Below are positions 46,690-59,832 of a stretch of 64,000 nucleotides of DNA, one piece after another. The stretch is from Cinclus cinclus (Eukaryota; Chordata; Aves; Passeriformes; Cinclidae): positions 4,953,598 through 5,017,597 of the forward strand of contig NC_085073.1 of assembly GCF_963662255.1 (NCBI RefSeq), in the 5' to 3' direction. The first letter of the stretch is position 1. Every line of letters begins with the position of its first letter. Position numbers and translations under genes: made by a program. The notes under the pieces are model-generated. The model ran no database searches. It worked only from the letters and a program-made list of their open reading frames with translations, and was not told the origin of the DNA.

Positions 46690-48151
46690 GCTGGAGCAGA
46701 GCTGGAAGGGGGTGGGGAGACCGGGTGGTATCTCCAAGGAAACCAGAAACAAAATGGGCTTTGGCACATCGCAGAACCAGGCGGGTAATCAAAGATTACA
46801 ACCAGTTTTAATTTAAGGTTAATTATTGTTTACTCTCTGGAGCCCGCCCCATCGGGAAGCAGCGGTCGGGCTGACCTTGAGCAGCTCTGGAGGAGCCCTC
46901 TGGCCTTTTCCCCACGGAAAAACTCACGGAGATGGAAGGGGAGTGCAGGAGAGGGGAATCGATGGAGGGTGATGGTCAAAGGAAGCCACGATGGAGGCAC
47001 CCGAAGGGGGGATCCTGCCCCACTTGCGGGCTGAAAATCTTCATTCAGCTTTATTTAACTGCTTGCCCCAACTGCAGACACGGTTAATTAATTTTGGACT
47101 CCTATCGATTTTCCATTCGGAGGAATCACAGTGACATTTTCGCTCAAAGCCAGCCCCATTTTTAACAGTGAAAATTCCGTTCCTTCCCCCGGCGAGACCC
47201 TCTGCCCCCGGGGAGGGGGAGGCGAGGCTGGGGCAGGGCTGGGGCATCCTGCCCAGGGTTGGAGCCCGATGGCTGCGAGGGTCTGGGGAGCTTCTCCTGC
47301 CCAGGGCCAGGAGCCAGCACAACCCCCAGCTCCTGGGGCAGCTTCCCCCGGGTGGACAAGGCTGGGCTGGCTCCTGGCCCTCTATCCCTGCTCGCCCACG
47401 GGCAGAGGGGGCTCAGCACCCCGAGCTCACACGTCCCCCACCACCTCCACCCTCCTCAGCTCCCAAAGATGCCCCGGAGCCCGACTCAGCCAGTGGAACC
47501 CCAGAGCTACGAAATGCTCCTCCTGCTCCAATTCCACCTCCTGCTCCAATTCCACCTTGCACTTCCCCAGGCTGGATCCACCCTGCTTTTAAACACCAAG
47601 GCAGACTGCAAAGATGGGACAGTTCTCAAAGTCTGTCCTGGAAGAGACTTCTTGCCCCAAGCCCCTGTTCTGGAACTGCTGTGACAGCGCTGCTGAGGAA
47701 TGGCAGCCTAGATTAAGGATGGTGACAACTCCCCCGAGCTCTCCTCCCTTTGCTCAGAGACAGACGTATTTAATTATGATAGAAAAGAGATCCTGGTGCG
47801 TGCTGCAAATACTTAAGGTGATGTGAAGCGTGAAGCTGCATAAGGTTTGTGAGATTTGATGTTTCCAATCTGTTTGGGCTTGTTTAGACTGTTTCTGCTG
47901 TTTATTCCCTCTGTATTTCTACATGTTCGCAAGCACATGGGGACTTCAGGAGACAAGTCTGAAGAAATCAGTGAGAAAGGCTTTGATAACTTAATTTTCC
48001 GTTTGATGCCATCACTGGGAGTGACGGGAGCAAGGGGTTGGATGAGGAGGAGATGGGTACCAAAGGAGGGATTGCTTCTCTCCAGGAGCAATTTCAGTCC
48101 TCTCTTCAGGATTCCTCTCTTCTGTCCCCTGCCCCAACCAGCTAACACCTG
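46690..48151. other. unique sequence, GC-rich in part
   Basis: 46840-46960 and 47160-47460 are GC-rich with moderate CpG. The long + frames at 47131-47716 are Pro/Ser-rich readings of GC-rich DNA. No gene is recognised. Confidence 0.4.
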
Positions 48152-48209
48152 GATCCCAGAGATCCCAGAGATCCCAGAGATCCCAGAGATCCCAGAGGTC
48201 CCAGAGATC
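48152..48209. repeat. 9-bp minisatellite, six copies
   Basis: The unit GATCCCAGA repeats six times (48152-48205), with one GGTCCCAGA variant. Because the period is a multiple of three, the + frame reads Pro-Glu-Ile repeats inside an open frame at 47856-48353. I take this as a coincidence of the repeat length. Confidence 0.92.
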
Positions 48210-51200
48210 AAGGCCTGGCTTGAGACCAGCCCATGTCGTGTCCTTCTGCTTCTGATCCTGGCAGGAACTGACCGATGGCAGATTCCAGAGCTTGATAAGA
48301 ACACGTTTAAATCCTACCTGGTTGGGAACACTTCAGGCATTTGGAGAATATAAAACAAATGGCTTTCCAGTGTTAATATTTACCTGGGAGATCAAATGAT
48401 TAAGCTATTATCTGCTCAGAACTTTTCTTCTAAGTTACCTTTGAAAAGATTTATCGCTTTTCCCTCCTGCACATGACTGTCCCTGCAGCAACCCCGATGT
48501 CCTCCCATCCCAAGGAGACGTGTCCAATGTCACCAGAGAACTTCAGGACAGCAAATTCTCCCACACTGCCCCGTTTCCCACCCAAAGGTAGGTCCTGGCT
48601 CCTTTGCCATCCGAGGATGCTCTGGAGCAGTGTGTGCCACCCCGAGGGGTTTGGAGACATCACCCTCCCACTGTCACAATGGAGATGGGATGGCCCCAGC
48701 TGGTCTCACAGAGGCGTTTCCCTAAAAGCTGCCCAAATACCTGCAGAGTCCTTCAGGCACAAATCACCCCCCTTGCAGACTGATGGATGCTCTGGCTCCA
48801 GCACCCACTCTGTCACTGCTCCACATTCTTTTCCAAAGCTTCATTCAATTGAAGGCAAACTCTCTGTGTTCCCTTCACCCCACCAGGTTTTAAAATAATC
48901 AGAGAAATGTAATTAGGTCTTCATGATCCTCCAGCATTTCTACAGATTCATTTCCTAAAGGAGATGGGCTGTTTTCCCTCAAGGATCATTTCTGGGGACA
49001 CCCATTGTTTTTTATCCCCATTAACTATTACAAGCATCCCCTAGGATTTCTTTCCTAAGGACTTACCAGGATTCCCAAGGGAGTAACTCGTATCAATATA
49101 AGCTCTCTGACTGCAGCTCCCAGAACAGCCCTGGAGCCTCCTCCATGGGGCTTTTCTGGGAGATCTGATCCGAGCTGGTGAGATGAGAGCAGCCACAAAG
49201 CCTGGCTTTGCCTGAGCTGAGCATTTTGACCCAGCCAGTAAGTATTGGTGAAGGTGAAAAGGTGAATATTTCCTGTTATGAAAAACAAATCTCAATTTTC
49301 AGGCAAACAAGAAGTCATCACGTATATAAACACCAGATTTGGGGAAGACCAAACACCTAAAAGTTGTGGCTTTAACTGTCACAGGCTACATGGTGTCCCC
49401 TGGTGCAATCCTGTCCTGAGCAAATCCTGAGGCAGGGTCAGAGGATCCTGCAGGTTTGGGCATGCACTGGCACACAGCCAGGGGACATCACTCACACGGA
49501 CACTCAGGGCAGCCTGGAGCCCTCAGAAGAGCTCAGGGATGGAACATCGTACCCTGCAAGGGGTCATGGGCAGCAAAGGCTGGATCTGGGTGTCAGTGGC
49601 CATTTCTTTTTTGTTTTTTTTTTTTTTTTTTGGGGGGGTGGTGTTATTTCCACCTCCTCAAGCTCTCAAAGCAAGGAGCTCACCCCAAACTGTAGTGGCT
49701 CAGTGGTCAAGGTGGTTTCTCCTCTGCACTAAGGAAAGTGTAAAACACGGCGGGGGAAATCTGCAACGTTGATAAATGCACTCACAACGGGATCTGCTTG
49801 ACGTGGGGAGCAGGGGTGTCCCAGGGACAGCCCTGGTGGGAGCGTGTCACCAGGCTCCTCAGCAGGAGAAAAAACAGGGGTTTTTTTTTTTTGTGGGGAA
49901 CAAGGTGAGAAGGGCGCCTTGGGTTCGGTGCTGGGGAGGATTTGTTTGTTTGGGGATTTAAGCGGCAGCTTCGCATCCTCGGTTGCCGTGGCAGCACAGG
50001 CACTGCCTTGAGCAAGGCAAACGCTGCCAAAGCTGAGCCCCAAAACTGCAGAGAGACCCCGAGCAGGGCGGGGAGCAAACCCTGCCTGGGGATGGGGACA
50101 CAGCATCCCCACCCTGAGCTCCTCCAGCTTCCCAGAGCTCCTTGGCCGCTGCTTCAGCGAGGAGCTCTCTGCTCACCATTTCCCAGAAGGTTCTTGGCCA
50201 TCACTTCCCAGCATCTTCCTTGGCCACAGCTCCCTGCAGGACCCAGCTGCCTCCCCTGTGCTGCTCCACAGGCAGACCCAGCAGTTTTGTCACCAATTAG
50301 CAGCAGCAGCACTCATGGAAAATGCACACTTTCCCGATCCCCCCTGGCTGGCACACGCCGGGAGCTGACCCTGGCATCTTTTCTCATTCCATGTCCCAGC
50401 AGCGTCGAGGGGCCGCTCCCTTTGCTGCCCATGCATGGCAGGGAGGGATGCAGGAGCCCACACTTGACACCTCCAGCACATTTCCTGGCTGCTGTTTCCC
50501 TCAGCACAGCTCCCGTGCCTCTGCTCCATCTCAAATCCGGATCTCTGCGTTGCGTTGAGTGCTTCTCTTTATTGTCCTGCTTGTCTTCTCTCCACAGTGT
50601 AATTTTATCTTGTTAGAGAGGCGCTGGGCAGTGTTTACTTTGTTTTACTTTTGTGGTGCTTTTAATTCCAAACTCTCTTCATCTGGGCAGCACTTTATCA
50701 GCCATGGGAAGCTGAAGGAAGCTATCTTTCATCCTTATCAAAATTCCTCTCCTTTCATTATCTCCAGTGCTGCTACAAAGCATCAAAAGGGCATCTTTGT
50801 TCTTGCAATCTAATGTAATTCCAAATACAGCAATTCAAGCCTTTTGAGAAAGTTATGGACACAAACAAACATCCAATACCTCCCTCACTGCCCCAGGAAT
50901 GATCCCACCAGATTCCTGCAGCTGTTTTGGGGCTGCCCAGTTTTAAGGGGTACAAAGTGGAGGAAAAGAACATTTTTAGGGCTGAAGATGAGGGATGGGG
51001 ATGAGTCAGCGTAGGTGTTGAACATCTCTGGTCATGATGTCGCTCCATGGATGGTCCTGGGGGACATGGGCAGTGTTTGCCACTGCTGATGTGCTCAGCT
51101 GGAAGTGCTGCTCTGTGCCAGATGCCAGGGAGATGGTTCAGATGTTTCCTCCTGGCTCTGTCTGTGGCAGAATCATCTGCAGTCATTGATCCTGGTGTAT

Positions 51201-53108
51201 CTGCCCTCTGGGAAGCCCAGGGTGGGCTGGGGGTCACCAGCAGGGACAGAGGATGCTGCTGCTCATGGCTGGCCCCAGGGAGCCAGTGACAGATCTTCCC
51301 TTGTCAGATGTGACAGGGATGGAGCGAGGGGCCAAGAGAGGCAGGAGCAAAGTCAGGGGGAGCTCCTTCCTGGGATCATTTCCTGGGTGGAGGGAGCACT
51401 GGAGAGGTTTGAGGGGAGTCTGGCTCAAAATCCTCCCTGCTGGGGCAGCCAGGAGCCCTGTCCCTCATAGCCCCACGCTCCCCAAGTCCCAGCCAAAAAG
51501 AAAACCCAAGTTTTGCTCAGCCACCAAACACTGAGAGCCAGTGCAGGGTTTCCTCCACACCTCAGAACCCTACTTGTCTTCCCAAGTGCTCAGTAAAACC
51601 CATCCTCTCGCTGACCCAGCCCAGACCTCACTCCTGACTCCTTCTCTCTCCCATGCTCGCCAGAGCAGATTCCTGGAGCCCTGGATGCCCCATGCCCCAG
51701 CCTGGGTGGCAGAGGCACCCACCTTCCCCTTCCACACCCCTCCAGCCCCTCTGTTCCCACCACCACCCCAACCTGGTCCCTCCCCCAGCTCACCCACATT
51801 TCACTGATAACCAGGTGTGAAGGAGGAAAAGCTTTTTAAAGCTCCTGAAATTAAGGAACATGAGGGGGCTTCGATAGGTTTTGGAATAAATTGCCCATGA
51901 AAGTGCTGGGGAAAAACTATCTAGGGAAAAAAAGAGAGAAAGAGGTTGAGATAATGACATATCTAGGAAGTGGGGAGAGGAGAGATCGGGAAGCGACTGG
52001 CTGATTGTTCCATAAGCACCTCTTAAAAGCAAACACAATAGACATGAGCAGTTTTTAAAATGACAGACAATACAATGGGAGATAATATATTTAAAACCCA
52101 TATCAGTTGTTAACAGACCATAAAAACGCCGGTACATTAATCTGTGCTGTCTGTCATAGACTCATGAAGCAGCTGTGTTATTTTATAGTATCATTCCTGC
52201 GGGCTTCTCTGACACTTTCACAAATACATCTCAATTTATTTGGGTAAGAACAAATAGAAATATTGAATTCTTCTCACTCTGCTTCTGCTGTTCTTCTATT
52301 CCCCCCCCACCACCCCCAGCCCCGACAACTTGTGGAAGACACTTGGTACAGCTTTGACAGTGAATTTTATCTGCCAAAATGATTGGTTGAACAGAAATGT
52401 TCTGCAGACCCACAGCCATCCCACGATCTCGCTGGAGATGCTTCCACCCCTCCCCTGCTCCCTGCACAGCCCAGGAGTGAGGGGAGCTCTGGCCCCCACA
52501 CCACTACAAGCAAATGTTTAACATGAATTATTCCAGGCAATGACACGTGGTAGGTTCAAAGCTCTTTCCAGGCTTTGGTGTGGGCCCTTCAAAGAAGAGA
52601 CATTTCTGGTTAGGATCCCACGGGATGCTGGAGAGGAGCAGCTCGAGCAGCTGCAAAGTGCTCAGTGTGTCTAATGAGGGTGGAGGGAAGGCAGGAGCCA
52701 GCCTGGGGAAAAGCAGGACAGGGCTGGAAAGGGCTGGTGCTGAGGGAGCTGGGGTGGCTGTTTCTAATATTGAACCCAGAGCTTTGATCTCCCTTGAGAT
52801 GTGAGCTGAGCTCTGATGCCACCTGCGAGGGCAGTGCCTGCTCAGCCTGACCCCAGACTCAGCCCTGGCAGTGTGGGGGGGTCCCCGGGAAACCTGGGGG
52901 ACTTCCAGCAGCAGCCAAAGGAGGAGAAACCTCTGCATTGGCAGAGGAGCTGAGTGCCCACCCAGCAGCTCCCAGGGGTGAGCAGGTACCCAGAAACTCC
53001 TCAGCTCCCATTTGGGTCAGGAGATCACTGGGCAGATCTCCATCACTGCCCTGGGAGAGGGAAAACCTTCTGCAAACAGATGGGTTGTACAGAGATGAGA
53101 AAGCAAAA
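48210..53108. other. mostly unique sequence
   Basis: A T18-G7 junction lies at 49614-49638 and a T-run at about 49880-49891. The 51800-52270 block is AT-rich and quiet, with a run of unusual words (ATAAAAACGCCGGTACATTA) and no repeat signature. A C-rich CCCCCCCCACCACCCCC run lies at about 52302-52318. The long + frame at 49942-50616 (224 codons) is Ser/Pro/Cys-rich and not convincing. Confidence 0.4.
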
Positions 53109-53170
53109 TTACTATTATTATTATTGTTATTGTTATTGTTATCATCATCATAATAATCATCCTCCTCCTC
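53109..53170. repeat. compound trinucleotide microsatellite
   Basis: ATT units change to TTG/TTA alternation, then ATC, AAT and CCT units over 62 bases, a compound array in which successive motifs differ by one base. It is followed by TTTCTTTTGTAG, an acceptor-like end, but the frame behind it is not convincing. Confidence 0.9.
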
Positions 53171-53751
53171 TTTCTTTTGTAGTACTCCCCCAAACAGAGC
53201 CAGATTCCAACCCTTACTCTGTGCCCTGCCCCGCAGGAGGAAGAGCATACCTGGAAAAGGATTGTCATACACCCTGCCAAGCCAACACAATAACCTCCCT
53301 TTGTTCAGAAAAATGCACAAATAAAATCTGCCATTCCCACATGAGCTTTGGGCTGTCAGCTGACACAGTGCTGCTGTCCCTGGGTATTTGACTCCCAGCC
53401 CAGCCCCGTCCCTGCTAGCCCAGCTCTCACTCAGCTGCAATTTCCCTCTCTGGGAGCTGTGAATCCCCTGCCACTGTCAGGATATCATTAACCTTTGCTT
53501 TGGATTTAAATGTTCTCTTCCTGTCAGTGCACAGCTGTGCAGTCATTTACCTCCAGCCTCCCTCCATCCTGCACGTCTTGGGCAGCTCCTGTCTGGGGCA
53601 GCTCCTGCTTGGTCTCAGCGTGATGAGGGTGGAGCTCACCCATGGCCACAGCTGTGCACACCTATTCCAGCCCTTGGAACATCCCATGGTCTGCCTGGAC
53701 TCTCTCCAGCAGCTCCAGCTCCTTCCTGGGCTGGGGAACACATTCACTGAG
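53171..53751. other. unique sequence, possible further CR1-type remnant
   Basis: 53675-53745 (CATGGTCTGCCTGGACTCTC followed by CAGCAGCTCCAGCTCCTTCC) resembles antisense text seen in avian interspersed repeats, but I cannot assign it. A Cys-rich open frame at about 53175-53390 is not recognised. Confidence 0.35.
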
Positions 53752-54046
53752 ACTTAGGACAAGGGATGGAGGGACAGGACACAGGGAATGGATTCCCAGT
53801 GCCAGAGGGCAGGGCTGGATGGGATATTGGGAAGGAATTGTTCCCTGGCAGGGTGGGCAGTTCCTGGCACAGGGTGCCCAGAGAAGCTGTGGCTGCCCCT
53901 GGATCCCTGGCAGTGCCCAAGGCCAGGTTGGACATTGGGGCTTGGAGCAGCCTGGGACAGTGGGAGGTGTCCCTGCCATGGCAGGGGTGGCACTGGGTGG
54001 GATTTAAGGTCTCTTCCAACCCAATCCATTCTGGGTTTCTGTGATA
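53752..54046 (+). mobile_element. CR1 LINE 3' end, sense, longest copy of the songbird-type subfamily
   Basis: In order: GACTTAGGACAAGGGATGGA, GGACAGGACACAGGGAATGG, GGGATATTGGGAAGGAATTG, GGCACAGGGTGCCCAGAGAA, GGATCCCTGGCAGTGCCCAA, GGCAGGGGTGGCACTGGGTG and CCAATCCATTCTGGGTTTCT. It is nearly complete for the 3' 290 bases and little decayed, so it is among the younger copies. The ATTCYATG tail is degenerate. Confidence 0.95.
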
Positions 54047-57000
54047 GTCATGGCTAAAATGCAGCCTGGCCATTGCTCTGTCAGACTGCTGGACAGGCTT
54101 AACCCTTCTATTAAAAAAAAATAGAAAGGAGAAAATAAATAAAAACTAGCAAAGCAGGACGCAGCTGAGATCAGGTTGTGGGAAGCAGCACGGATCAAAT
54201 CTCACTCTGGAGGGCTGGGAGCACTGAGATCTTCACGGATTATTGAAGGGACATGGCTGGGCTGGCCCAAATCACTTGGCTGTGGTCAGGAGAAGCCAAA
54301 CACATTTTGGGCCACAAATTGGCATCTTGGTGATGGAGTTAGAGATCTCTGTCCCAGCCCGCCCACCCACGTGTGTGCAGAACTCATCTCCCCACGGTGC
54401 CATCCTCCCAGATCGTTAGAAGAAAACAATTACTATGCAAATCTTAATGAATCAAGGCCACAACCCACAACTGGGAACATAAATATCAAAGTGCAGCCTT
54501 CGATTGAAGGCAGAGAAAGAACTGTAATTAATTCCATCACAAACCAAGAGCCAGGCCGAGACTCACTGTGGGCAAGACAGGGATGGATGTGCCCATGCCC
54601 AAATTTGGGTTCTGGACCCCGTCCTGTCCCAGCAGGGCCCCTCCAGAGGACACAGATCCATGTATCTGGGTCTTGGCTTCCAGTTCAGAATTAAAAGGTT
54701 ATTTGAGACTTTGCCAATTGCTTTTAATCTGGTGATGAAAGACGATGATAAATCTTAGGAGACCCAAATTAATAGAGAGGAAATTGATTTTGTAACGTGT
54801 GGACTTGTTTTATTAGACTCCTGCAGGCTGGATGAGATTGGGAAGGCAGCGCTGTAGGGCTGGGAACAGCTCTGGCAGGCCTTTGCCATCCCCATCCCCA
54901 GCACCACATCCCACACAGGCACCACCTCCAACCCATCCTCACATGGATCCAGGCAAGTTGAACTCATCTCCTGCTCTGACCCCCACAGCAACCCCCCAGC
55001 CCTGCTCTGGTGGGTGCTGGTGGCCACGCAGGTGCCCAGACCCTTCTGCATCACTGCTCTTTCCATTTTCTCATTCAAAGGCTACAGATCCTGATTCTTC
55101 TTGTACCTCCCCACATTACCCCAAACCTGGAGCGTGACCTTCGAGCTGTGAAGATCTCAACTGCTGCAGTGACAGCCTTGCAATTAAGTGAGTTGGCAGC
55201 CAAAGGACCGGGCGCGTCTGCTTATTAATTATAACGACGTGGTTTCGTTCATTAAAAGCTGGAATGCATTTATCAGGCGAGAGGTGGAGTGCCATGCAGC
55301 ATTAGGGCTCAGTTTGCCTTTGGGAGATGGCAGAGGAGCCCAGGGATCAGGAGTGGCTCTGTGCTTTGGGCAGGAAGGAGATGAGGGCTGGAGCTCGGGG
55401 TAAGGAGGAGCAGGACTGAGATCCACGGCGCGCTCCCGGGGAGCAAATGCACGCACATATTATTACTGCAATATCATTTGAGCAAAGTGTTTTCCTAGGA
55501 TCTAGAGCATTTGCTATGGTTAATTGAGATCCCGTAGTTCAGTGCCTTTCATTATTGCAGAGCTCTGGAGCGGAATGCTCTCAGCTAATGATCAGAGCAA
55601 GATGGAAAGGGCATTTACCAGGGCTGCACAATGCAGCTGGGAGGGGACAGTGTCAACAAACTCACTCTGACTCCTGTGCCTGGTGCTGGAAACCTGCAGC
55701 AATCTGGGAATCCTTCCTGGGGTGCAAGCAGAGCTGTGGCTTGGCTTGGTGGGGTCAAGGGCTTGCATGGGGAGGTTTCACGTGTGCAGAGTCCCAGGGT
55801 GGCTGAGCACCACAGCCGTGACAGCAGGGTTTGCCCTCCAGCTCTGGTTCCAGGATGCTGCCTCCCTGCCCACCTTCCTGGGACACGGTGAGGCTGTACC
55901 CTCCAGTGGCCCTGTGGAGCCTCAGGGGACAGCAGGACTTTCCCTGCCTTCTCTTCCAGCTGCCCTTTCCAATGCACAACCACACTGCTTCCCAAGCAAC
56001 AGCTTCTCTCTGCCTTCCTCCATCTCAAACTAATCTAAACTAACCACAGGAGCAGTTATCCTAATAACCTCCACCCTGCTGGAGAAATAATTGCTGCAAG
56101 TCCAGAAATAAATGTTACAAAAGTAATAAAAGAGCTCAATAACTGACTGAACTCATGGGATGGGAGCCCAGTGAGAGCAGCAGCAGCAGCTCAGGTTCTG
56201 TGTGTCACCATCTCCTGCCCAAAACCCACCAGGGACAAGTTGGACATTCTAAAAGATCATCCCAGTCCATCCCCTTCTACTGGACAAGGGAGCTCCAAGC
56301 CCCATACAGCCTGGCCTTGGACACTTGCAGAGCTCAAAGCCACTTATTGAAACTGAATTTGTTTCACCCTTTTCTGGGGGCTGGACTCAGGCCTCCAGGT
56401 CAGGACACCCTCGCACCAAGGAGGAAAACCCCCCTGGACCCTGCTGGGGGGACAGCCAGGTTCTGCCCCTGCCCAGCACACCAAGCCCTGGCTCATGGGT
56501 GCTGTTCATTCCCCGGAATGCGTTTTACACCAAGGCACACGTTTATGCTCACAAACTGCCCCCGTGCTTGGGGGATCAGCAAACACAAAGCAGAGGCTCG
56601 GCTTGAGCCCTGGTGCAACCCCAGCCCCTCCACCCTCACCCTCCCAGACACGAAGGGCTCTTTTGTCACAACCAGGCTGCAAAGCCATCAGACACCAGGG
56701 GCTCGGGGAGTCTCCCCCACCGCCCAAAAAGAGTCTCCCCTGGGAAATTTGAGCCCTCAATCATTTTGATGTGTGCACCTCAGCGCCTGTCATCCGTCCC
56801 ACTCCACCTGTGCACAGCAGGCTTCGCTTTTCATTAGAAATAAAAATAACCCTTGTCAGAAGGTGTTGTGGGTTTTTTCCGCGGTTGAACGCCGAGACGG
56901 CAGATGAGTGTCGGCTGAGCTGGGGCCCCCTGGCAAGGCTGGAAGCTGGAGAATTTCTCTGGAGTTTTTCTAGGTTTAGCGAGGTGGAAAATAGACAAGG

Positions 57001-59815
57001 AGAACACAAAAGCAAAGGCCGTCACTCAGGGTAACTTTATCTCGAATTAATCCTGCCAAAGTGTGGCAGCAAGGGAAGCGCTGGGAGGGGAAGGGAAAAA
57101 TAAAATCAAATGTAATATGGAGGAAGTTCTAATCAAAAGGTGGTTTTTTTTTCCTATGGCCAGGGCGTCGGGCAGCTCCAGCCCTCTGACACAGCTCCCC
57201 AGTGCCAGATTTTGGATTTTTTCCCACCTGCTCAGCATGAGGCCAGGGTGGTACCCGGTACATCACAGCACCCGTGAGAAGGGATGCACCAGCCAGTTCA
57301 AGGTTTTCACCAGCAAGAACACAGCTCCAGTTTCTTTTTAGAGCCAAGAACTGGGTGGGGGATCAGCCCCAAAAATGCAGGAGTTATGCAAGGCTGGATG
57401 TGCTGGGGGATCAGGGGTGACACCGCTTGGGAGGGAAAGGGATGAGAGAGACCCTGTAGGGATATGGAGCTGGGAATTTTGGGAGTTGGGATACACAGAG
57501 AACCCAGTCTGGCTCCTTCTCCTTCCTGTACCATCCTGCTCTTTGGGAATTTGTAGTTTAAAAGCACCCAAGAGAAATACCACTGGATGCTTTAACACCA
57601 GGTTGCACCTCGGGGATCTCCTGTTCCTCTCCTCCTTTTACCATCACTCTACTTTCCACCAATGCTTTTATTTTATTTATTTCCCCACTCAGCTTTTTCC
57701 AAGCACCTTCACATGGTTGCTATAGCACCTCCTGTGCCAGAAATGTCCTCCTTGCCCACAAATCTGAGTGATTGCCACTCAAAAGAGTTTGGGGGCTGCT
57801 CAGCTGGGGCAGCCAGGGGCCTCCTAGCCACTGGCTTTGGGGTGCAGTTTGTAGTTCTGGTGCCATCATCTCTCTCTCCTGGTGCCTATTTCTAGCTAAA
57901 TAGTTTCTCACTGGAAAAAAAAAAAAGTCTTGGTTGCTGGGAAAGAAAAACTCCACATCTGCCTGGGGTTAGCAAGGTGTTATTTTAAGGCAGATCTATT
58001 TTAAGGTGGTGCTGGTGCCAGGGGAAGTGAGGCAGTGTGTGTTTACATAGGGAGCTGGGGGGGAACCTGTGCCACTGTCACTCAGGAACACCTGGGTTCC
58101 AGATGTTTTATCCCTGATACCCTGCATCAGAACAGGGCTGAGAGGCCTCCCTGCCACTTCCCAGTGAGCAAACTGGGACCAGTGTGGGAGTTGTGCTGGC
58201 AGTGGGTGCAGAGTGAGGGTGGCTCAGCCCTGGCTCAGCTCTCCCTGTGTCCCTGCTGTCGCTGCCCATGGCAGTGCCAGGGGAGGGTGACCAGCCTCAA
58301 ATGCCATGGCTATTATTAGGCATCACCAGGGAAGAAGAGAACAGCGAAATAAACCTCACCAAAACCCCTTCCAGCTCTTATTTCCTTCCATCTTAGCCTG
58401 ATTTTCCAGGACATTGAAGAGGATCCTGGGGTGCAAAGGGCAGCACCCGTGTCCCCTCTGCCACCGTGTCCCTGGTGAGACAGAGAGGGGTAAGGGTGCA
58501 GGGGCACATCTGGCAGACATGGGGCAGCTCAGCCCTAAAACATCTGGACAGATGAACTCGGTCTGACAGAGCTGGAGCTCACCAGGCAGGGAGCAGGCAG
58601 GGCCTCCGCAGCATTAACCCCGTGGGTGCTGCAGGGAGAAGCTCAGCTGGGGAAAATCAGCAAATCCCAGGGATGGCTCTGCTCTGGCTGGGTGACCCTG
58701 GAGATGGGCTGGGCTGTGCACACACCTCCCTGAGCACCCTGCACCTTTGGCAGGGGGTTAGAATCACTTTGCCCCAGCAAACGCTAAAAGCCATGCAGGT
58801 GATACGGACAAATGGACAATGAGCCTTTGGAGCAAGCTCCAAGAGCTCTGGCGTGTCCAGAGGAGCATCAGCCAAGCCATTTGGCAAGCGTCCAGGTGGC
58901 AACTTGAAGCTGGAAAGGGGCTCAAAATTCAAAAGATTTACAGCCACCATGCACTCTGAAACCTTTTTACCTGATTAGAACCGTGGCCACAGGCTGGGTG
59001 CCAGGGAGGAGCAGGACTGCTTGTACCCAGCATGCAGCCACAGGGCATCCCAGACCCATCCCAGGGAAAGGGGGAAACAGACTGAAACCTCTGCGGGTGT
59101 CTGGAGGCTCATATGCACCAGGGAGAGCACCCTGTGTGCCTCCGATGGCATCCAGGTGTACTGGTGTGTCTGGTACCTGGGAGCACAGAGAGAACATCCC
59201 AGAGTCAGGGGGTACCTGTGCCCCTGGGACTGGTACCTGAGGGATGCTGGTGCACATTCAGCACACGTCAGGATGCACGTAGGCACTGTGGCATCATGTA
59301 CAAACCTTTGTCATGACCAGCGTGCCCAGGGGCCAGGGCTGGCGTGTCCCAGTGATCCCACAGAGATGTTTCCTCTCAGGTTATCTACAGGTCATTCCCA
59401 GTGCTACCAGAGAAGAAAGACATTTTTTTTTTTTCCTGCCCAGTGACCAGGCTGAACTTCCCAAGCTGTTCAAGGGCTTGTGAGTGAAAACTTCAGCTCA
59501 TTAATTAAGCCCAGAAAATTAGAAACCGGCCTAAATATAGTGGTCCAATGAGACTGAAAAACGAAAGGAAAACATCCTTCCAACTGCCTCGCCCGCCCAC
59601 CCGCCTACGCTGGCAGGGAAATAAAAGACAGAAATTCCCTTTTAAACTCTGCTTCCCCCGTGCACAAGCAAAGCGTCGGGACCCGAGCGGGGGAGAAATT
59701 CAATTAGGAAAGGGGATGTTTGCAAAGAGCTTGGTCCTGTCTCCCTTTCTGCAGCTCTCTGGGACGCAGAAACTTCCTCCAGGATGGGGAAACCTTCACT
59801 GTTCAACAGTTCCCA
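54047..59815. other. mostly unique sequence, no gene recognised
   Basis: 54410-54550 is an AT-rich quiet block with an exact POU octamer ATGCAAAT at 54435-54442 and GAACTGTAATTAATTCCATC. 55480-55620 is similar in texture. An A11 run lies at about 57916-57927. Open frames up to 204 codons at 56155-56769 show no features. No mobile element is recognised. Confidence 0.4.
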
Positions 59816-59832
59816 AGGAAGGAAGGAAGGAA
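59816..59832. repeat. (GGAA)n short run
   Basis: Four GGAA units. This is the ETS core motif in tandem and may be polymorphic, but it is short. Confidence 0.75.

Noticed and set aside
49690..49725. tRNA-like text (GTGGCTCAGTGGTCAAGGTGG)
   Set aside because: No B box, anticodon arm or acceptor stem could be built around it.
49942..50616. 224-codon + strand frame
   Set aside because: Pro/Ser/Cys-rich reading with no recognisable motif, conserved spacing or splice logic.
53675..53745. Second interspersed-repeat remnant left of the 53752 CR1
   Set aside because: The wording is familiar from avian repeats but I could not place it in a family, so it is only mentioned in the neighbouring entry.
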